The notes: generated by a model from the sequence alone, not told the origin. Numbered from the stretch's first letter, positions 41,233-50,680 are shown. The stretch: 64,000 bases of DNA from Mycobacterium bohemicum DSM 44277 (GCF_001053185.1 NZ_CSTD01000006.1:186001-250000), one strand, 5' to 3'. Program-made: numbers and translations.

Positions 41233-42612
41233 ATGGGTCAGTTGGTGGGCGCGGAGCAGGCGCGGGAGCGGATCGGCGCCGCTCTCGACGCCATCGACAA
41301 CGCGCACGCCGTGCTGCGCGAGACCAGCTCCGACGTGGTCGGCAACAGGTTTCGGGTCGAGGTCGCCGAGCGGCTGGAAACGCAGGAGCGCACCAACCGC
41401 GGGCTGATGTATCGGTTCTTCGCCGAGATCGCCGAGCCGCCCGATGGCAGCGATTCCGTCGCCGCCGAGCGCGAGATGCTCTGGGCGCGGCTGCGTGTCC
41501 CCCCGCGCGAGATCGTCCGCCGCTTCCGGCTCGCGGCGCGGATCCGGCCGCGGCGCTCGCTGACCGGTCCTCCGCTGCAGCCCGAGCTGCCGGAGTTGGC
41601 GGCCGCGGTGGAAGCCGGTGCCGTCGGCGAGGACCACATCCGCGCGGTCTGCCACGCGGTCGACGTGCTGCCCGCCTGTGTGTCGCCCACCGACAAGGAA
41701 GACGCCGAGCGCAACCTGGTGCGGCATGCGACCAAGCTCGATGCCGGCGTCGTGGCGAAGCTGGGCCACCGGATCGCCGACTACCTCAACCCCGACGGCC
41801 TGTTCACCGACGAGGACCGCGCCCGCCGCCGCGGTGTGCGCCTCGGGCCCGCGGGGCCCGACGGCATGTCCCGGCTGTCGGGATACCTCGACCCCGAGGC
41901 GCGGGCCTACTTCGAAGCCGTCGAGGCCGCCGTGCGGCCCGGCCGGCACCAGCCGGATGATCCCGGGGCGCGCGACGAGCGGACACCGCCGCAGCGCTGC
42001 CACGACGCCCTCAAGCTGGGCCTGGAAACCGCCGTCGCCTCCGGCAAGCTGGGAAAGCACCGGGGGCATCCGGTCACGGTGGTGGTCACCACCACGCTGG
42101 CCGAACTCGACCGGGCCGCGCACGCCGCCGTCGACCCGTCGGTCCCGATGCCGGCGCCGGCGATCACCGGCGGCGGCTCCAGGCTGCCGATGCCGGATCT
42201 GATCCGCATGGCCGCCAAGGCAATTCACTACCTTGCGGTGTTCGACGACCACACGAGCCGGCCGCTGTACCTGGGGCGCCAGAAGCGCGTGGCGACCGCC
42301 GATCAGCGGCTCATCTGCTACGCGCGCGACCGCGGCTGCACCCGGCCCAACTGCCTGGAGCCGGGCTATCACTGCGAGGTCCACCATTCGCCGGACTGGG
42401 CGCGCGGCGGCGCCACCGATGCCGACAAGCTGTTCTTCGCCTGCGGGCCTGACCACGCCGCCGCGAGTCGCGGCGACTGGCGCACGCAGGTCACCGAGAA
42501 CGGGCGACTCGGCTGGGCGAAACGCGGTGACCCGCCGGAGATCAACCGTGCGCACCACCCGGACGAGCTCCTGCGCGGCGACCCCGACCCGCCCGACACG
42601 AACGGGCACTGA
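41233..42612 (+). CDS. DUF222/HNH endonuclease-domain protein (13E12 repeat family)
   Basis: This 459-residue protein has an N-terminal DUF222 helical domain (about 1-330) and a C-terminal HNH nuclease domain: CYARDRGCTRPNCLEPGYHC, then EVHHSPDWARGGATDADKLF, with zinc-type Cys pairs and the catalytic His of VHH. The final Asn of the classical HNH is not obvious (Asp in its place). Members of this family are present in many copies in mycobacteria and are sometimes mobile. No flanking repeats mark it as recently moved. It separates the Rv3166c-like and Rv3167c-like genes that are adjacent in M. tuberculosis, which suggests insertion here. Confidence 0.88.
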   Translation: MGQLVGAEQARERIGAALDAIDNAHAVLRETSSDVVGNRFRVEVAERLETQERTNRGLMYRFFAEIAEPPDGSDSVAAEREMLWARLRVPPREIVRRFRLAARIRPRRSLTGPPLQPELPELAAAVEAGAVGEDHIRAVCHAVDVLPACVSPTDKEDAERNLVRHATKLDAGVVAKLGHRIADYLNPDGLFTDEDRARRRGVRLGPAGPDGMSRLSGYLDPEARAYFEAVEAAVRPGRHQPDDPGARDERTPPQRCHDALKLGLETAVASGKLGKHRGHPVTVVVTTTLAELDRAAHAAVDPSVPMPAPAITGGGSRLPMPDLIRMAAKAIHYLAVFDDHTSRPLYLGRQKRVATADQRLICYARDRGCTRPNCLEPGYHCEVHHSPDWARGGATDADKLFFACGPDHAAASRGDWRTQVTENGRLGWAKRGDPPEINRAHHPDELLRGDPDPPDTNGH

Positions 42613-42693
42613 CGCCCCGGTCACGGCCTGCGATGCTCATCTCGCCCCCGACGCCTCTCGTCGACCAACGCAGACCGTGGGACACTACGACCT

Positions 42694-43299
42694 GTGCCGC
42701 CATATCGCGACGTCGACGCGTTCAATGAGCGTGCCTTGGGGTACGACGACGGCTGGCGGGGCCGGGTCCACCACCAGATCTCGGATCGCACCGCCGACCT
42801 GGCCGTGGCCGCCGTGGCCGCCCCGAAGCGGGTGCTCGACGTGGGATGCGGGACCGGTTATCTCCTGCGGGTCCTGGCGCACCGGTACCCGGACGCCGAG
42901 CACCTCGCCGGCGTTGACCCCGCGCCGCACATGGTCACGAGGGCACGCGAATTCGCTCACGATGGGCGACTGGACTTTTCCTCCGGGGTGGTCGAAGAAC
43001 TCCCGCATCCCGGCGACACCTTCGATCTCATCGTGAGCACGACGTCGTTCGATCACTGGTCCGACCAGCGAGCGGGGCTCATCGAATGCGCCCGGGTCTT
43101 GCGTCCCGGCGGTCAACTGCTGCTCGTCGACCAATTCTCGCGGTTGCTGTTGCCGACCGTCATCGGCAGCCGGCGGGGCAAGGCGCGCACGAAAGGTCGC
43201 GCCGAACGCCTCTTGCTGCAAACGGGATTTCGCTCCCCGCGCTGGCACAAGGTGCACGCGGTCATCATCAACGGCGTGACCGCGACCAAGCCGGTTTAG
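42694..43299 (+). CDS. Class I SAM-dependent methyltransferase
   Basis: This 201-residue methyltransferase has motif I VLDVGCGTGYLLRVL near 47, acidic motif II with GVDPAPHMVTRAR near 74, and motif IV DTFDLIVSTTSFDHW near 109. The fold is complete and the C-terminal segment short. The substrate is unknown. The GTG start lies 81 bases after the HNH gene. Its stop overlaps that of the damaged SDR on the other strand. Confidence 0.85.
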   Translation: MPPYRDVDAFNERALGYDDGWRGRVHHQISDRTADLAVAAVAAPKRVLDVGCGTGYLLRVLAHRYPDAEHLAGVDPAPHMVTRAREFAHDGRLDFSSGVVEELPHPGDTFDLIVSTTSFDHWSDQRAGLIECARVLRPGGQLLLVDQFSRLLLPTVIGSRRGKARTKGRAERLLLQTGFRSPRWHKVHAVIINGVTATKPV

Positions 43300-43856
43300 T
43301 CGATCTCGAACGGCCGGAAGCTGCCGTCGAGCACCTGCAGGTGACCGATGGTGCGCCCGGTCACCTCGGCCGGATCGACCATCGCCAATTGCACTGCCGC
43401 TCGGGCGAATTCGTCCGCCGGGGCGGTCTCGTCGAATTCCCGGGCGTAGTAGGCCAACCCGGGCGTGAGGATCGGCCTGGACGGCGACAGCGCGTTCACG
43501 GCGACGCGGTGCGCAGCCAGGTCGTAGGCCGCGCACTGGGTGAGGTGCTCGAGCGCCGCCTTGGATCCGCCGTAGCCGGGCAGGACACCGCCGCTGCGGT
43601 CGGGGTAGGGCCCGTTGCCGGGCAGCCGGGACGCGACCGACGTGACGTTGATGATCGAGCCGCCGCCGGCCTCGATCATGTCCGGGCACACCAGCTGCAT
43701 CAGCTCGTAGGCGGCGAACACCGCGATGTCGAAATGCCGGCGATAGGCGGCCAGCGGGATGCTGACGAAGCCGGGCCAACCGGGCTTGCCGCCGGCCGCG
43801 CCGGACGGGCTGGCGCCGGTGACGATCGCCGTCCGGCCCGCCAATCGCGGAGTCAC
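43296..43856 (-). pseudogene. Short-chain dehydrogenase/reductase lacking the cofactor-binding half (in-frame deletion)
   Basis: The reading frame begins TPRLAGRTAIVTGAS, the first Rossmann strand of an SDR, but jumps directly to SPSGAAGGKPGWPGF and then FDIAVFAAYELMQLVCPDM. The glycine-rich TGxxxGxG helix, the second strand and the NNAG motif are missing, about 70-90 residues compared with the usual 250-290. The catalytic Ser (IINVTSVASR) and Tyr-x-x-x-Lys (GYGGSKAAL) remain. Without a cofactor site the 186-residue product is unlikely to be active. The GTG overlaps the stop of the TetR gene upstream, so the two form a unit. Confidence 0.72.
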
Positions 43857-44455
43857 CGCGTCACCCCGTGCACGACGATCGCGGTGGTCTGCTCCACCCA
43901 CGCGTCGTCCAGCGGTTCCTCCGGGCGCAGCAGCATGCGCAGCATCGTCGCTCCTCCGATCAGCTCGATCAACCGGTCCGGGTTCACGTCGGGATGCGCC
44001 TCGCCGCGCTCGACGGCCTCGGCCAGCCGCAACCGCACCGCGGTGAACAGGTCGGTGAACCTCGACATCACCCGGGCGTTGAGCGCCGGATCGGCCGTCA
44101 TGTCGGCCACCAGGCCGGGCAGCGCGGCGCGCACCACGGGGGTGGTGAACACGTCGCGGGTGGCCGCGATCATCATCCGCAGATCGGCGGCGATGTCGCC
44201 CGCCGGCGATTCCAGCGCGGTGGGCGTCGTCGGGAACGCCGCCTCGTGCACCAGCTCGGCCTTGCTCGACCAGCGCCGGTACAGCGCCGACTTGGTGGTG
44301 CCGGCCCGCTCCGCGACCGCGGCCAGGCTGAGATTCGAATAGCCGATTTGCACAAGCAGTTCCGCGGTCGCCGACAGAATCGCCGAGTCGATGCGCGGAT
44401 CGCGGGGCCGCCCCGCGCCCGGGGCCTTGTCAAGGGTGGGCGGGTCTGCTTTCAT
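43853..44455 (-). CDS. TetR-family regulator (Rv3167c-like)
   Basis: This is a 200-residue repressor. The helix-turn-helix is LSLAAVAERAGTTKSALYRR near 43-62 with the basic lead GRPRDPRIDSAIL. The C-terminal ligand domain is of TetR_C type. It is divergent from the Rv3168-like kinase gene, and the intervening 55 bases carry a palindrome. It probably represses that divergent unit and itself. Confidence 0.88.
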   Translation of the reverse strand: MKADPPTLDKAPGAGRPRDPRIDSAILSATAELLVQIGYSNLSLAAVAERAGTTKSALYRRWSSKAELVHEAAFPTTPTALESPAGDIAADLRMMIAATRDVFTTPVVRAALPGLVADMTADPALNARVMSRFTDLFTAVRLRLAEAVERGEAHPDVNPDRLIELIGGATMLRMLLRPEEPLDDAWVEQTTAIVVHGVTR

Positions 44456-44464
44456 AACGCTACC

Positions 44465-44476
44465 TACCGTATCGTA
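44465..44476. promoter_or_regulatory. Candidate TetR operator
   Basis: TACCGTATCGTA reads TAC-nn-TA-nn-GTA on both strands, a partial palindrome typical of TetR sites. It lies between the divergent tetR and kinase start codons, in a short AT-richer patch, where it would cover both promoters. Confidence 0.45.
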
Positions 44477-44510
44477 ATTGCCTCACAGGTCTCAAAGAAT
44501 GGAGGCACCT

Positions 44511-45674
44511 GTGCCCAACAAACCGGCAGCAGATCCGGCAATCGCAGAGGTCGACCATCTCCAGCGCTCCAGCCGCGACGTCAGCACCCTGCCCGGGGTG
44601 ATGTCGCGATGGCTGTCCACCGTGCTGCCCGGCGGGGCGCGGCCCGAGGTGACCGTGGAAAGCGGCGTGGACTCGACCGGCATGTCGTCGGAAACCATCA
44701 TCATGACCGCCCGCTGGGAACAGGACGGGCGGCCGATGGAGCAGAAGCTCGTCGCGCGGGTCGCCCCCACCGCCGAGGACGTGCAGGTCTTCCCCACCTA
44801 CCGGCTCGACCATCAGTTCGACGTCATCGGAAAGGTCGGCGAGATCACCGACGTCCCCGTCCCCAACGTGCGCTGGCTGGAACCCACGGGTGACGTACTG
44901 GGCACCCCCTTCTTCGTGATGGACTACGTCGACGGCGTCGTGCCCCCCGACGTCATGCCGTACACGTTCGGCGGCAACTGGTTCGCCGACGCACCCGCAG
45001 AACGTCAGCGCGAACTGCAGGACGCCACCGTCGGCGTCCTGGCCGCGCTGCACGCCATCCCCAACGCGACGCAGACCTTCGCCTTCCTGACCCAGGGCGG
45101 CGACGGCGACACCGCGCTGCGCCGGCACTTCAACTGGGTGCGGTCCTGGTACGACTTCGCGGTGCCCGACATCGGCCGATCGCCCTTGCTGGAACGGACC
45201 TTCGAGTGGCTGCAGGCGAACTGGCCGCAGCAGGCGGACGCCGCCGAGCCGGTGCTGCTGTGGGGCGACGCCCGGGTCGGCAACGTGCTGTACCGGGACT
45301 TCCGCCCGGTCGCGGTGCTGGACTGGGAGATGGTGACGCTGGGCCCGCGAGAGCTGGACGTGGCGTGGATGATCTACGCGCACATGGTGTTTCAGGAACT
45401 CGCCGGACTGGCGACCCTGCCGGGCCTGCCGGAGGTGATGCGCGAGGAGGACGTGCGCGCCACCTACCATCGGCTCACCGGCGTCGAAATCGGCGACCTG
45501 CGCTGGTTTTACGTCTACTCGGGCGTCATGTGGGCGTGTGTGTTCATGCGCACCGGCGCGCGCCGGGTGCACTTCGGTGAGGTGGAGAAGCCCGACGACG
45601 TGGAGTCGCTGTTCTACCACGCCGGCCTCATGCGGCGTTTGATCGGCGAGGGCCTGATCGGAGAGGGACAGTAA
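44511..45674 (+). CDS. APH/choline-kinase-family phosphotransferase (Rv3168-like)
   Basis: This 387-residue kinase-fold protein is similar throughout to Rv3168. The catalytic loop is LLWGDARVGNVLYRD near 253 and the metal-binding VLDWEMVTLGPRELD near 272. The N-lobe has ETIIMTARWEQDG and QKLVARVAP with the likely ATP-binding Lys. A GTG start is chosen because GGAGG stands five bases before it; an ATG 12 bases upstream is possible. The physiological substrate is unknown, but resistance to kanamycin-type drugs has been discussed for relatives. It forms an operon with Rv3169-like and aofH genes. Confidence 0.9.
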   Translation: MPNKPAADPAIAEVDHLQRSSRDVSTLPGVMSRWLSTVLPGGARPEVTVESGVDSTGMSSETIIMTARWEQDGRPMEQKLVARVAPTAEDVQVFPTYRLDHQFDVIGKVGEITDVPVPNVRWLEPTGDVLGTPFFVMDYVDGVVPPDVMPYTFGGNWFADAPAERQRELQDATVGVLAALHAIPNATQTFAFLTQGGDGDTALRRHFNWVRSWYDFAVPDIGRSPLLERTFEWLQANWPQQADAAEPVLLWGDARVGNVLYRDFRPVAVLDWEMVTLGPRELDVAWMIYAHMVFQELAGLATLPGLPEVMREEDVRATYHRLTGVEIGDLRWFYVYSGVMWACVFMRTGARRVHFGEVEKPDDVESLFYHAGLMRRLIGEGLIGEGQ

Positions 45675-46798
45675 TGCCGCACGCACTCGGACCGCTCGAC
45701 GAGTACCCGGTACACCAGGTTCCGCAGCCGATCGCCTGGCCCGGCTCCTCGGACCGCAACTTCTACGACCGCTCCTACTTCAACGCCCACGACCGCACCG
45801 GCGACATCTTCGTCATCAGCGGCATCGGCTACTACCCCAACCTCGGGGTGAAGGACGCGTTCCTGCTCGTCCGGCGCGGGGACACCCAGACCGCGGTGCA
45901 CCTCTCGGACGCCATCGACTCCGACCGGCTGAACCAGAAGGTCAACGGCTACCGGATCGAGGTCATCGAGCCGCTGCGCAAGCTGCGCCTGGTGCTCGAG
46001 GAGACCGAGGGCATCGCCGCCGACCTCACCTGGGAGGGCCTGTTCGACGTCGTGCAGGAACAGCCGCACCTGATGCGGTCCGGCAACCGGGTGACGCTGG
46101 ACGCGCAGCGGTTCGCCCAGCTCGGCAGCTGGAGCGGCCGAATCGCCATCGACGGCCAGGAGATCGCGGTCGACCCGTCGACCTGGATCGGCAGCCGCGA
46201 CCGGTCGTGGGGCATCCGGCCGATCGGCGAGCCCGAGCCGGCGGGCCGCCCCGCCGACCCGCCCTTCGAGGGCATGTGGTGGCTGTACGTGCCGATGGCG
46301 TTCGACGACTTCGCGATCGTGCTGATCATCCAGGAGGAGCCCAACGGGTTCCGCTCCCTCAACGACTGCACCCGGGTGTGGCGCGACGGCCGCGTCGAGC
46401 AGCTGGGCTGGCCGCGGGTGAAGATCCACTACCGATCCGGCACCCGGATCCCGACCGGCGCGACGATCGACGCCACCGCCCCCGACGGAACGCCGGTGCG
46501 CTTCGACGTGGAGTCCAAGCTGCCCGTGCCGATCCACGTCGGCGGCGGCTACGGCGGCGACTCGGATTGGCTGCACGGCGTGTGGAAGGGCGAGAAGTTC
46601 GTCGAGCGGCTCACCTACGACATGACCGACCCGGCCGTCATCGCGCGGTCCGGGTTCGGCGTGATCGACCACGTGGGCCGCGCGGTCTGCCGCGACGGCA
46701 ACGGCGAGCCCAAAGAGGGCTGGGGCCTCTACGAGCACGGAGCGCTGGGCCGCCACGACCCGTCGGGGTTCACCGACTGGCTGACCGTCGCCCCCTGA
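45674..46798 (+). CDS. Conserved protein of unknown function (Rv3169-like)
   Basis: This 374-residue cytoplasmic protein has no signal or membrane helix. It starts on the last base of the kinase stop (TAATG). It is mostly beta strands with many Trp and Asp residues (VDPSTWIGSRDRSWGIRPIG near 170, PFEGMWWLYVPMAFDDFAIV), reminiscent of two-domain lipocalin-like proteins. I recognise no catalytic motif. Its place between a kinase and an amine oxidase suggests a shared substrate pathway. Confidence 0.82.
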   Translation: MPHALGPLDEYPVHQVPQPIAWPGSSDRNFYDRSYFNAHDRTGDIFVISGIGYYPNLGVKDAFLLVRRGDTQTAVHLSDAIDSDRLNQKVNGYRIEVIEPLRKLRLVLEETEGIAADLTWEGLFDVVQEQPHLMRSGNRVTLDAQRFAQLGSWSGRIAIDGQEIAVDPSTWIGSRDRSWGIRPIGEPEPAGRPADPPFEGMWWLYVPMAFDDFAIVLIIQEEPNGFRSLNDCTRVWRDGRVEQLGWPRVKIHYRSGTRIPTGATIDATAPDGTPVRFDVESKLPVPIHVGGGYGGDSDWLHGVWKGEKFVERLTYDMTDPAVIARSGFGVIDHVGRAVCRDGNGEPKEGWGLYEHGALGRHDPSGFTDWLTVAP

Positions 46799-46843
46799 CG
46801 CCCCGGGCGGCGGGCGCTCCGGGCATGCGGTTGACTATGGGGC

Positions 46844-48190
46844 GTGACAAACCGGCCCCGGATCGTCGACGTTGTCGTGGTCGGTGCCGGCTTTGCCGGG
46901 CTGGCCGCCGCCCGTGAGCTCACACGTCAGGGGCACGACGTCCTGGTGTTCGAGGGCCGCGACCGGGTGGGCGGCCGCTCGTTCACCGGCAGCGTCGCCG
47001 GCCTGCCCGCCGACCTGGGCGGCACGTTCGTGGGTCCCACCCAGGACGCCGTCCTGGCGCTGGCCTCGGAATTGGACATCCCGACCGCCCCGACGCACCA
47101 CGAGGGCAAGAACGTCATCCACTGGCGCGGCTGGGCGCGCAGCTACCGCGGCACCATCCCGAAGCTCTCGGTCACCGGCCTGCTCGACATCGCCCGGCTG
47201 CGTTGGCAATTCGACCGGATCGCCCGCACGATCCCGCTGGTGGCGCCCTGGGACGCGCGCCGCGCCCGGGCGCTGGACGAGTTGTCGCTGGGCGAGTGGC
47301 TGCGCTCGGTCCGCGCCACCGCGTCGTCCCGCGACCTGATGGCCATCATGGCCCGGGTCACCTGGGGGTGCGAGCCCGACGACGTGTCGATGCTGCACGC
47401 CGCGCGGTACCTGCGGGCGGCCGGCGGCCTGGACCGGCTGCTCGACGTCGAGGACGGCGCCCAGCAGGACCGCTTCCCGGGCGGCACCCAGCAGATCGCG
47501 GACGCCATGGCGGCCGAGCTCGGCTCCCGGGTCGTGCTCAACGCACCGGTCCGCCGCATCGACCGGCACGGCGCGGGAGTCACCGTGGCGACAGACGCCG
47601 GCGAGGCCGACGCCGGTTTCGTCATCGTCGCCGTCCCGCCGGCTCACCGCGCCTCGATCGAGTTCGCTCCCCCGCTGCCCCGCGAATACGATCGGCTCGC
47701 AAGGCACTGGCCGCAGGGCCGGCTCAGCAAGGCCTACGCGGCCTACTCCACCCCCTTCTGGCGGGCCGCCGGGTTCTCCGGGCAGGCCCTGTCGGACCGC
47801 GGCCCGGTGTTCATCACCTTCGACGTCAGCCCGCACGCCGACGGCCCCGGGATCCTGATGGGCTTCGTCGACGCGCGCGCGTTCGATTCGTTGCCGCCCG
47901 AGCGGCGCCGCAGCGCCGCGCTGGACTGCTTCGCGGCCCTGTTCGGCGAGGACGCGCTCAAGCCGCTGGACTACGTCGACTATCGTTGGGGCGTCGAGGA
48001 ATTCGCGCCGGGAGGCCCGACGGCGGCGGTGCCGCCGGGATCGTGGACACGATTCGGGCCGTGGTTGCGCGAACCGGTGGGGCCGATCCACTGGGCCGGC
48101 ACCGAGACCGCCGACGAGTGGACGGGTTTCCTCGACGGCGCGATCCGGTCCGGCCAGCGCGCGGCCGCCGACGTCGCCGCCCTGTTATGA
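46844..48190 (+). CDS. aofH: Flavin-containing amine oxidase (AofH-like)
   Basis: This 448-residue monoamine-oxidase-family flavoprotein deaminates amines to aldehydes with H2O2 release. The FAD dinucleotide motif is VVVGAGFAGLAAARELTR at about 9-26 followed by VFEGRDRVGGRSF. The C-terminal FAD-binding segment is HWAGTETADEWTGFLDGAI, with the aromatic-cage region before it. No signal peptide is present. The start is GTG. It is convergent with the hydrolase gene, sharing six bases. It corresponds to Rv3170. Confidence 0.92.
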   Translation: MTNRPRIVDVVVVGAGFAGLAAARELTRQGHDVLVFEGRDRVGGRSFTGSVAGLPADLGGTFVGPTQDAVLALASELDIPTAPTHHEGKNVIHWRGWARSYRGTIPKLSVTGLLDIARLRWQFDRIARTIPLVAPWDARRARALDELSLGEWLRSVRATASSRDLMAIMARVTWGCEPDDVSMLHAARYLRAAGGLDRLLDVEDGAQQDRFPGGTQQIADAMAAELGSRVVLNAPVRRIDRHGAGVTVATDAGEADAGFVIVAVPPAHRASIEFAPPLPREYDRLARHWPQGRLSKAYAAYSTPFWRAAGFSGQALSDRGPVFITFDVSPHADGPGILMGFVDARAFDSLPPERRRSAALDCFAALFGEDALKPLDYVDYRWGVEEFAPGGPTAAVPPGSWTRFGPWLREPVGPIHWAGTETADEWTGFLDGAIRSGQRAAADVAALL

Positions 48191-49132
48191 GCTGATCCGC
48201 CGGACCCGCGCGTTCACCGATTCGGCGAGCGCCCGCAGGTGGCGGTTGACCTCGTGGGGCCGTTCCAGCATCGAGCAATGCCCGCCGGGCAGTTCGACGA
48301 GGTCGACGAGGTTCGGGGCGGTGCTGGCGATCCGGCGGGCTGAGGTCATCGGCGTCAGCCGGTCGTGCCTGCTGCCGATGACCAGCGTGGGCACCGTCAA
48401 ACCGTCCAGGTTGAGGTGCCGCGAACCCATCGCGGCCACGAGCATCCGCGCGCAGCCGGCGCGACCGGCCGGCGGGGTCTGCAGGAACAGGTCGTGGATG
48501 AGACTCGCCACGCCCGGGTCGGCCTCCCTGCCCACGGCGAGCATCGCGACCAGGTAGCGGCTCGGGATATGGGCGGCACGCGGAACGGGCAACCCGCCGA
48601 ACGCGCCGATCAGGGCGCGGCCGGCCATCACCCGGGCCGCCGCCAGCTCGTAGGGCACCGACAGCAGCTTCACCTCGCGCAGGAGGTCCCCGGTGGTGGT
48701 GTTGATGAGCGCGACGGCGTCGGCACGCCGGTGCACCTTGTGGTGGTAGCGCGCCGACCACGCGGCGATGGTGATGCCGCCCATCGAATGCCCGGCCAGC
48801 ACGGCGCGCTCGTGCGGTGCCAGCGTCGCCTCCAGGACCGAATCCAGGTCGCCCGCAAGGTGTTTGAGGCTGTAGCCATCGCGCCGCGGAACTCCGCTGC
48901 GACCGTGCCCGCGGTGGTCGAAGGCAATCACGCGGTAATCGTTGGCCAGGTCGGCGATCTGGTATGCCCACGCCCGAATGGCGCAGGTGATGCCGTGCGT
49001 CAGCACGATCGGGTAACCGTCGGCCGGCCCGAACACCTCGGCGTGCAGCGGGGTGCCGTCGGCGGCTCGGACGGTCAGGGTGCGGCCCGGCGGCAACACC
49101 TCGGCCGATCGGTCGGTTCGTCGAACGCGCAT
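48185..49132 (-). CDS. hpx: Alpha/beta hydrolase (Hpx-like)
   Basis: This 315-residue hydrolase resembles non-heme haloperoxidase-type proteins. The oxyanion region is LTHGITCAIRAW, strand FDHRGHGRSG, nucleophile elbow AGHSMGGITIAAW near 126, late Asp in SRHDRLTP, and catalytic His in PGGHCSMLERP. It matches Rv3171c by position. The substrate is not deducible. It is divergent from the second amine oxidase with 147 bases between starts. Confidence 0.87.
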   Translation of the reverse strand: MRVRRTDRSAEVLPPGRTLTVRAADGTPLHAEVFGPADGYPIVLTHGITCAIRAWAYQIADLANDYRVIAFDHRGHGRSGVPRRDGYSLKHLAGDLDSVLEATLAPHERAVLAGHSMGGITIAAWSARYHHKVHRRADAVALINTTTGDLLREVKLLSVPYELAAARVMAGRALIGAFGGLPVPRAAHIPSRYLVAMLAVGREADPGVASLIHDLFLQTPPAGRAGCARMLVAAMGSRHLNLDGLTVPTLVIGSRHDRLTPMTSARRIASTAPNLVDLVELPGGHCSMLERPHEVNRHLRALAESVNARVRRISS

Positions 49133-49279
49133 CGCCGCCCCTCTCGACCGCGGCCCCGTCGCCGCGGTCTGGTTGGAAGCAGATTTTAGCGTGAAAGTGA
49201 CCCCGGATCAGGCAAACTCACGCAATGGTGGCCGGCCAAAAGCCGCGTGTCGCGCCGCCGATGTGAGACGCTGGCGGCC

Positions 49280-50659
49280 GTGTCCCCGATTTCCCGTCGG
49301 GATTTCCTCGTGGCGACGACGAGCGTGGTCGGCGCCGGCCTGGCGGGCGCCTGCGCGTTCGATCGCCCACCCCCCTCCGACACCCCCTACGACACCTCCT
49401 CCGGCACGAAGGCCGTGCTCGTGGTCGGTGCCGGGATGGCGGGCCTGTCGGCGGCCCGCGCCCTGACCGAGGCGGGCTGGCCGGTTCGGGTGATCGAGGC
49501 CCGCGACCGGATCGGCGGCCGGGTGTACACCAGCCGCGACTGGGGCGTGCCGCTGGAGATGGGCGCGTCGTGGATTCACGGCATGACGGACAACCCGTTG
49601 ACCGAGCTGGCCCGCCGGGCGCGGGCGCGTGTGGTCCCCACCGACTACTACGGGTGGGCGAAGCTGGCGGTCGACCCCGCGCTGCCGCCGCTGGACTACG
49701 ACAAACAGACCTGGCGCCAGTTCGTGCGCTTGGCCCGCGATCAGGTCGACGACGGCAGCCTCGGCGCCGCCGTCGCCGCCGCCGCGGACGACGAGGGCCT
49801 CTCCGACTCCGACCGCGCCCAGTTGGCCTTCTACGTGACCTGCGAGATCGAGGACGAATACGCGGCGAGCGCGGATCGGCTGTCCGCCTTGACCTTTGAC
49901 GAGGGCAGGTACGCCCGCGGCGACCAGGACGTGATCACCAGCGGCTACGACGCGCTACCCAATTTGCTCGCGGCCGGACTTCGGATCACGCTGAACACGC
50001 CGGTGACCGCGATCGCGCGCCGCGGCGACTCCGTCACCGTGCGGGCCGGCGACCGCTCCTTCGAGGGACCCGCCGCCATCGTCACGGTGCCCCTGGGTGT
50101 GCTGAAATCCCGTGCCATCGCGTTCGATCCGCCGCTGCCCGCCGGGCACGCCCGAGCGATCGACGCGCTGGGATTCGGGGTGCTGTCCAAGAGCTACTTT
50201 CGCCTCGACCGGCGAACGTGGAACGCGGAGAACGCTTTCTACCTCTACCTCGGCGCGCAACCCGGGCTGTGGTCCCAGTGGTTCACGCTGTCCGGCGACG
50301 CCGGCCCGATTGTGTTGGCGTTCAACGCCGGTGACCGCGGCCGGTCGGTGGAGTCGACGGCCCCGCCGGAGCTGATGGCCAGCGCGCTGCCCATCGTTCG
50401 CCGGCTCTTCGGCAACGACGTCGCACCGGTGGAGGTCCGCACGTCGGCCTGGGCCACCGACCCCTATGCGCGCGGCTCCTACTCGTTTCACGCGCCCGGG
50501 TCGGGACCCGAGGACCGGCGCCGACTGCAGGAGCCGATCGGTGACCGGCTCTACCTGGCGGGCGAGGCCGTCGGCGTCGACAACCCGTCATCGGTGACGG
50601 GCGCCGTCATCAGCGGGCGCTACGCCGCCGGCCAGCTGATGTTCCGGCTGAGCGATTGA
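49280..50659 (+). CDS. Exported flavin amine oxidase with twin-arginine leader
   Basis: This 459-residue amine oxidase has the leader SRRDFLVATTSVVGAGLAGA followed by Cys, combining a Tat motif with a plausible lipoprotein Cys. It is therefore probably folded with FAD in the cytoplasm, exported by Tat, and lipid-anchored. The FAD motif is VVGAGMAGLSAARAL near 46 with EARDRIGGRVYT. The C-terminal segment is YLAGEAVGVDNPSSVTGAVISG. The overall layout is closer to polyamine-oxidase/LSD1-type enzymes than to the aofH neighbour. The GTG chosen places the twin arginines at residues 6-7. Confidence 0.87.
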   Translation: MSPISRRDFLVATTSVVGAGLAGACAFDRPPPSDTPYDTSSGTKAVLVVGAGMAGLSAARALTEAGWPVRVIEARDRIGGRVYTSRDWGVPLEMGASWIHGMTDNPLTELARRARARVVPTDYYGWAKLAVDPALPPLDYDKQTWRQFVRLARDQVDDGSLGAAVAAAADDEGLSDSDRAQLAFYVTCEIEDEYAASADRLSALTFDEGRYARGDQDVITSGYDALPNLLAAGLRITLNTPVTAIARRGDSVTVRAGDRSFEGPAAIVTVPLGVLKSRAIAFDPPLPAGHARAIDALGFGVLSKSYFRLDRRTWNAENAFYLYLGAQPGLWSQWFTLSGDAGPIVLAFNAGDRGRSVESTAPPELMASALPIVRRLFGNDVAPVEVRTSAWATDPYARGSYSFHAPGSGPEDRRRLQEPIGDRLYLAGEAVGVDNPSSVTGAVISGRYAAGQLMFRLSD

Positions 50660-50680
50660 TCGCCCGCGCGGACGGGGCGG

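Noticed and set aside
41233..42612. The HNH gene as an active insertion element
   Set aside because: No terminal repeats, target duplication or transposase; only the interrupted synteny hints at movement.
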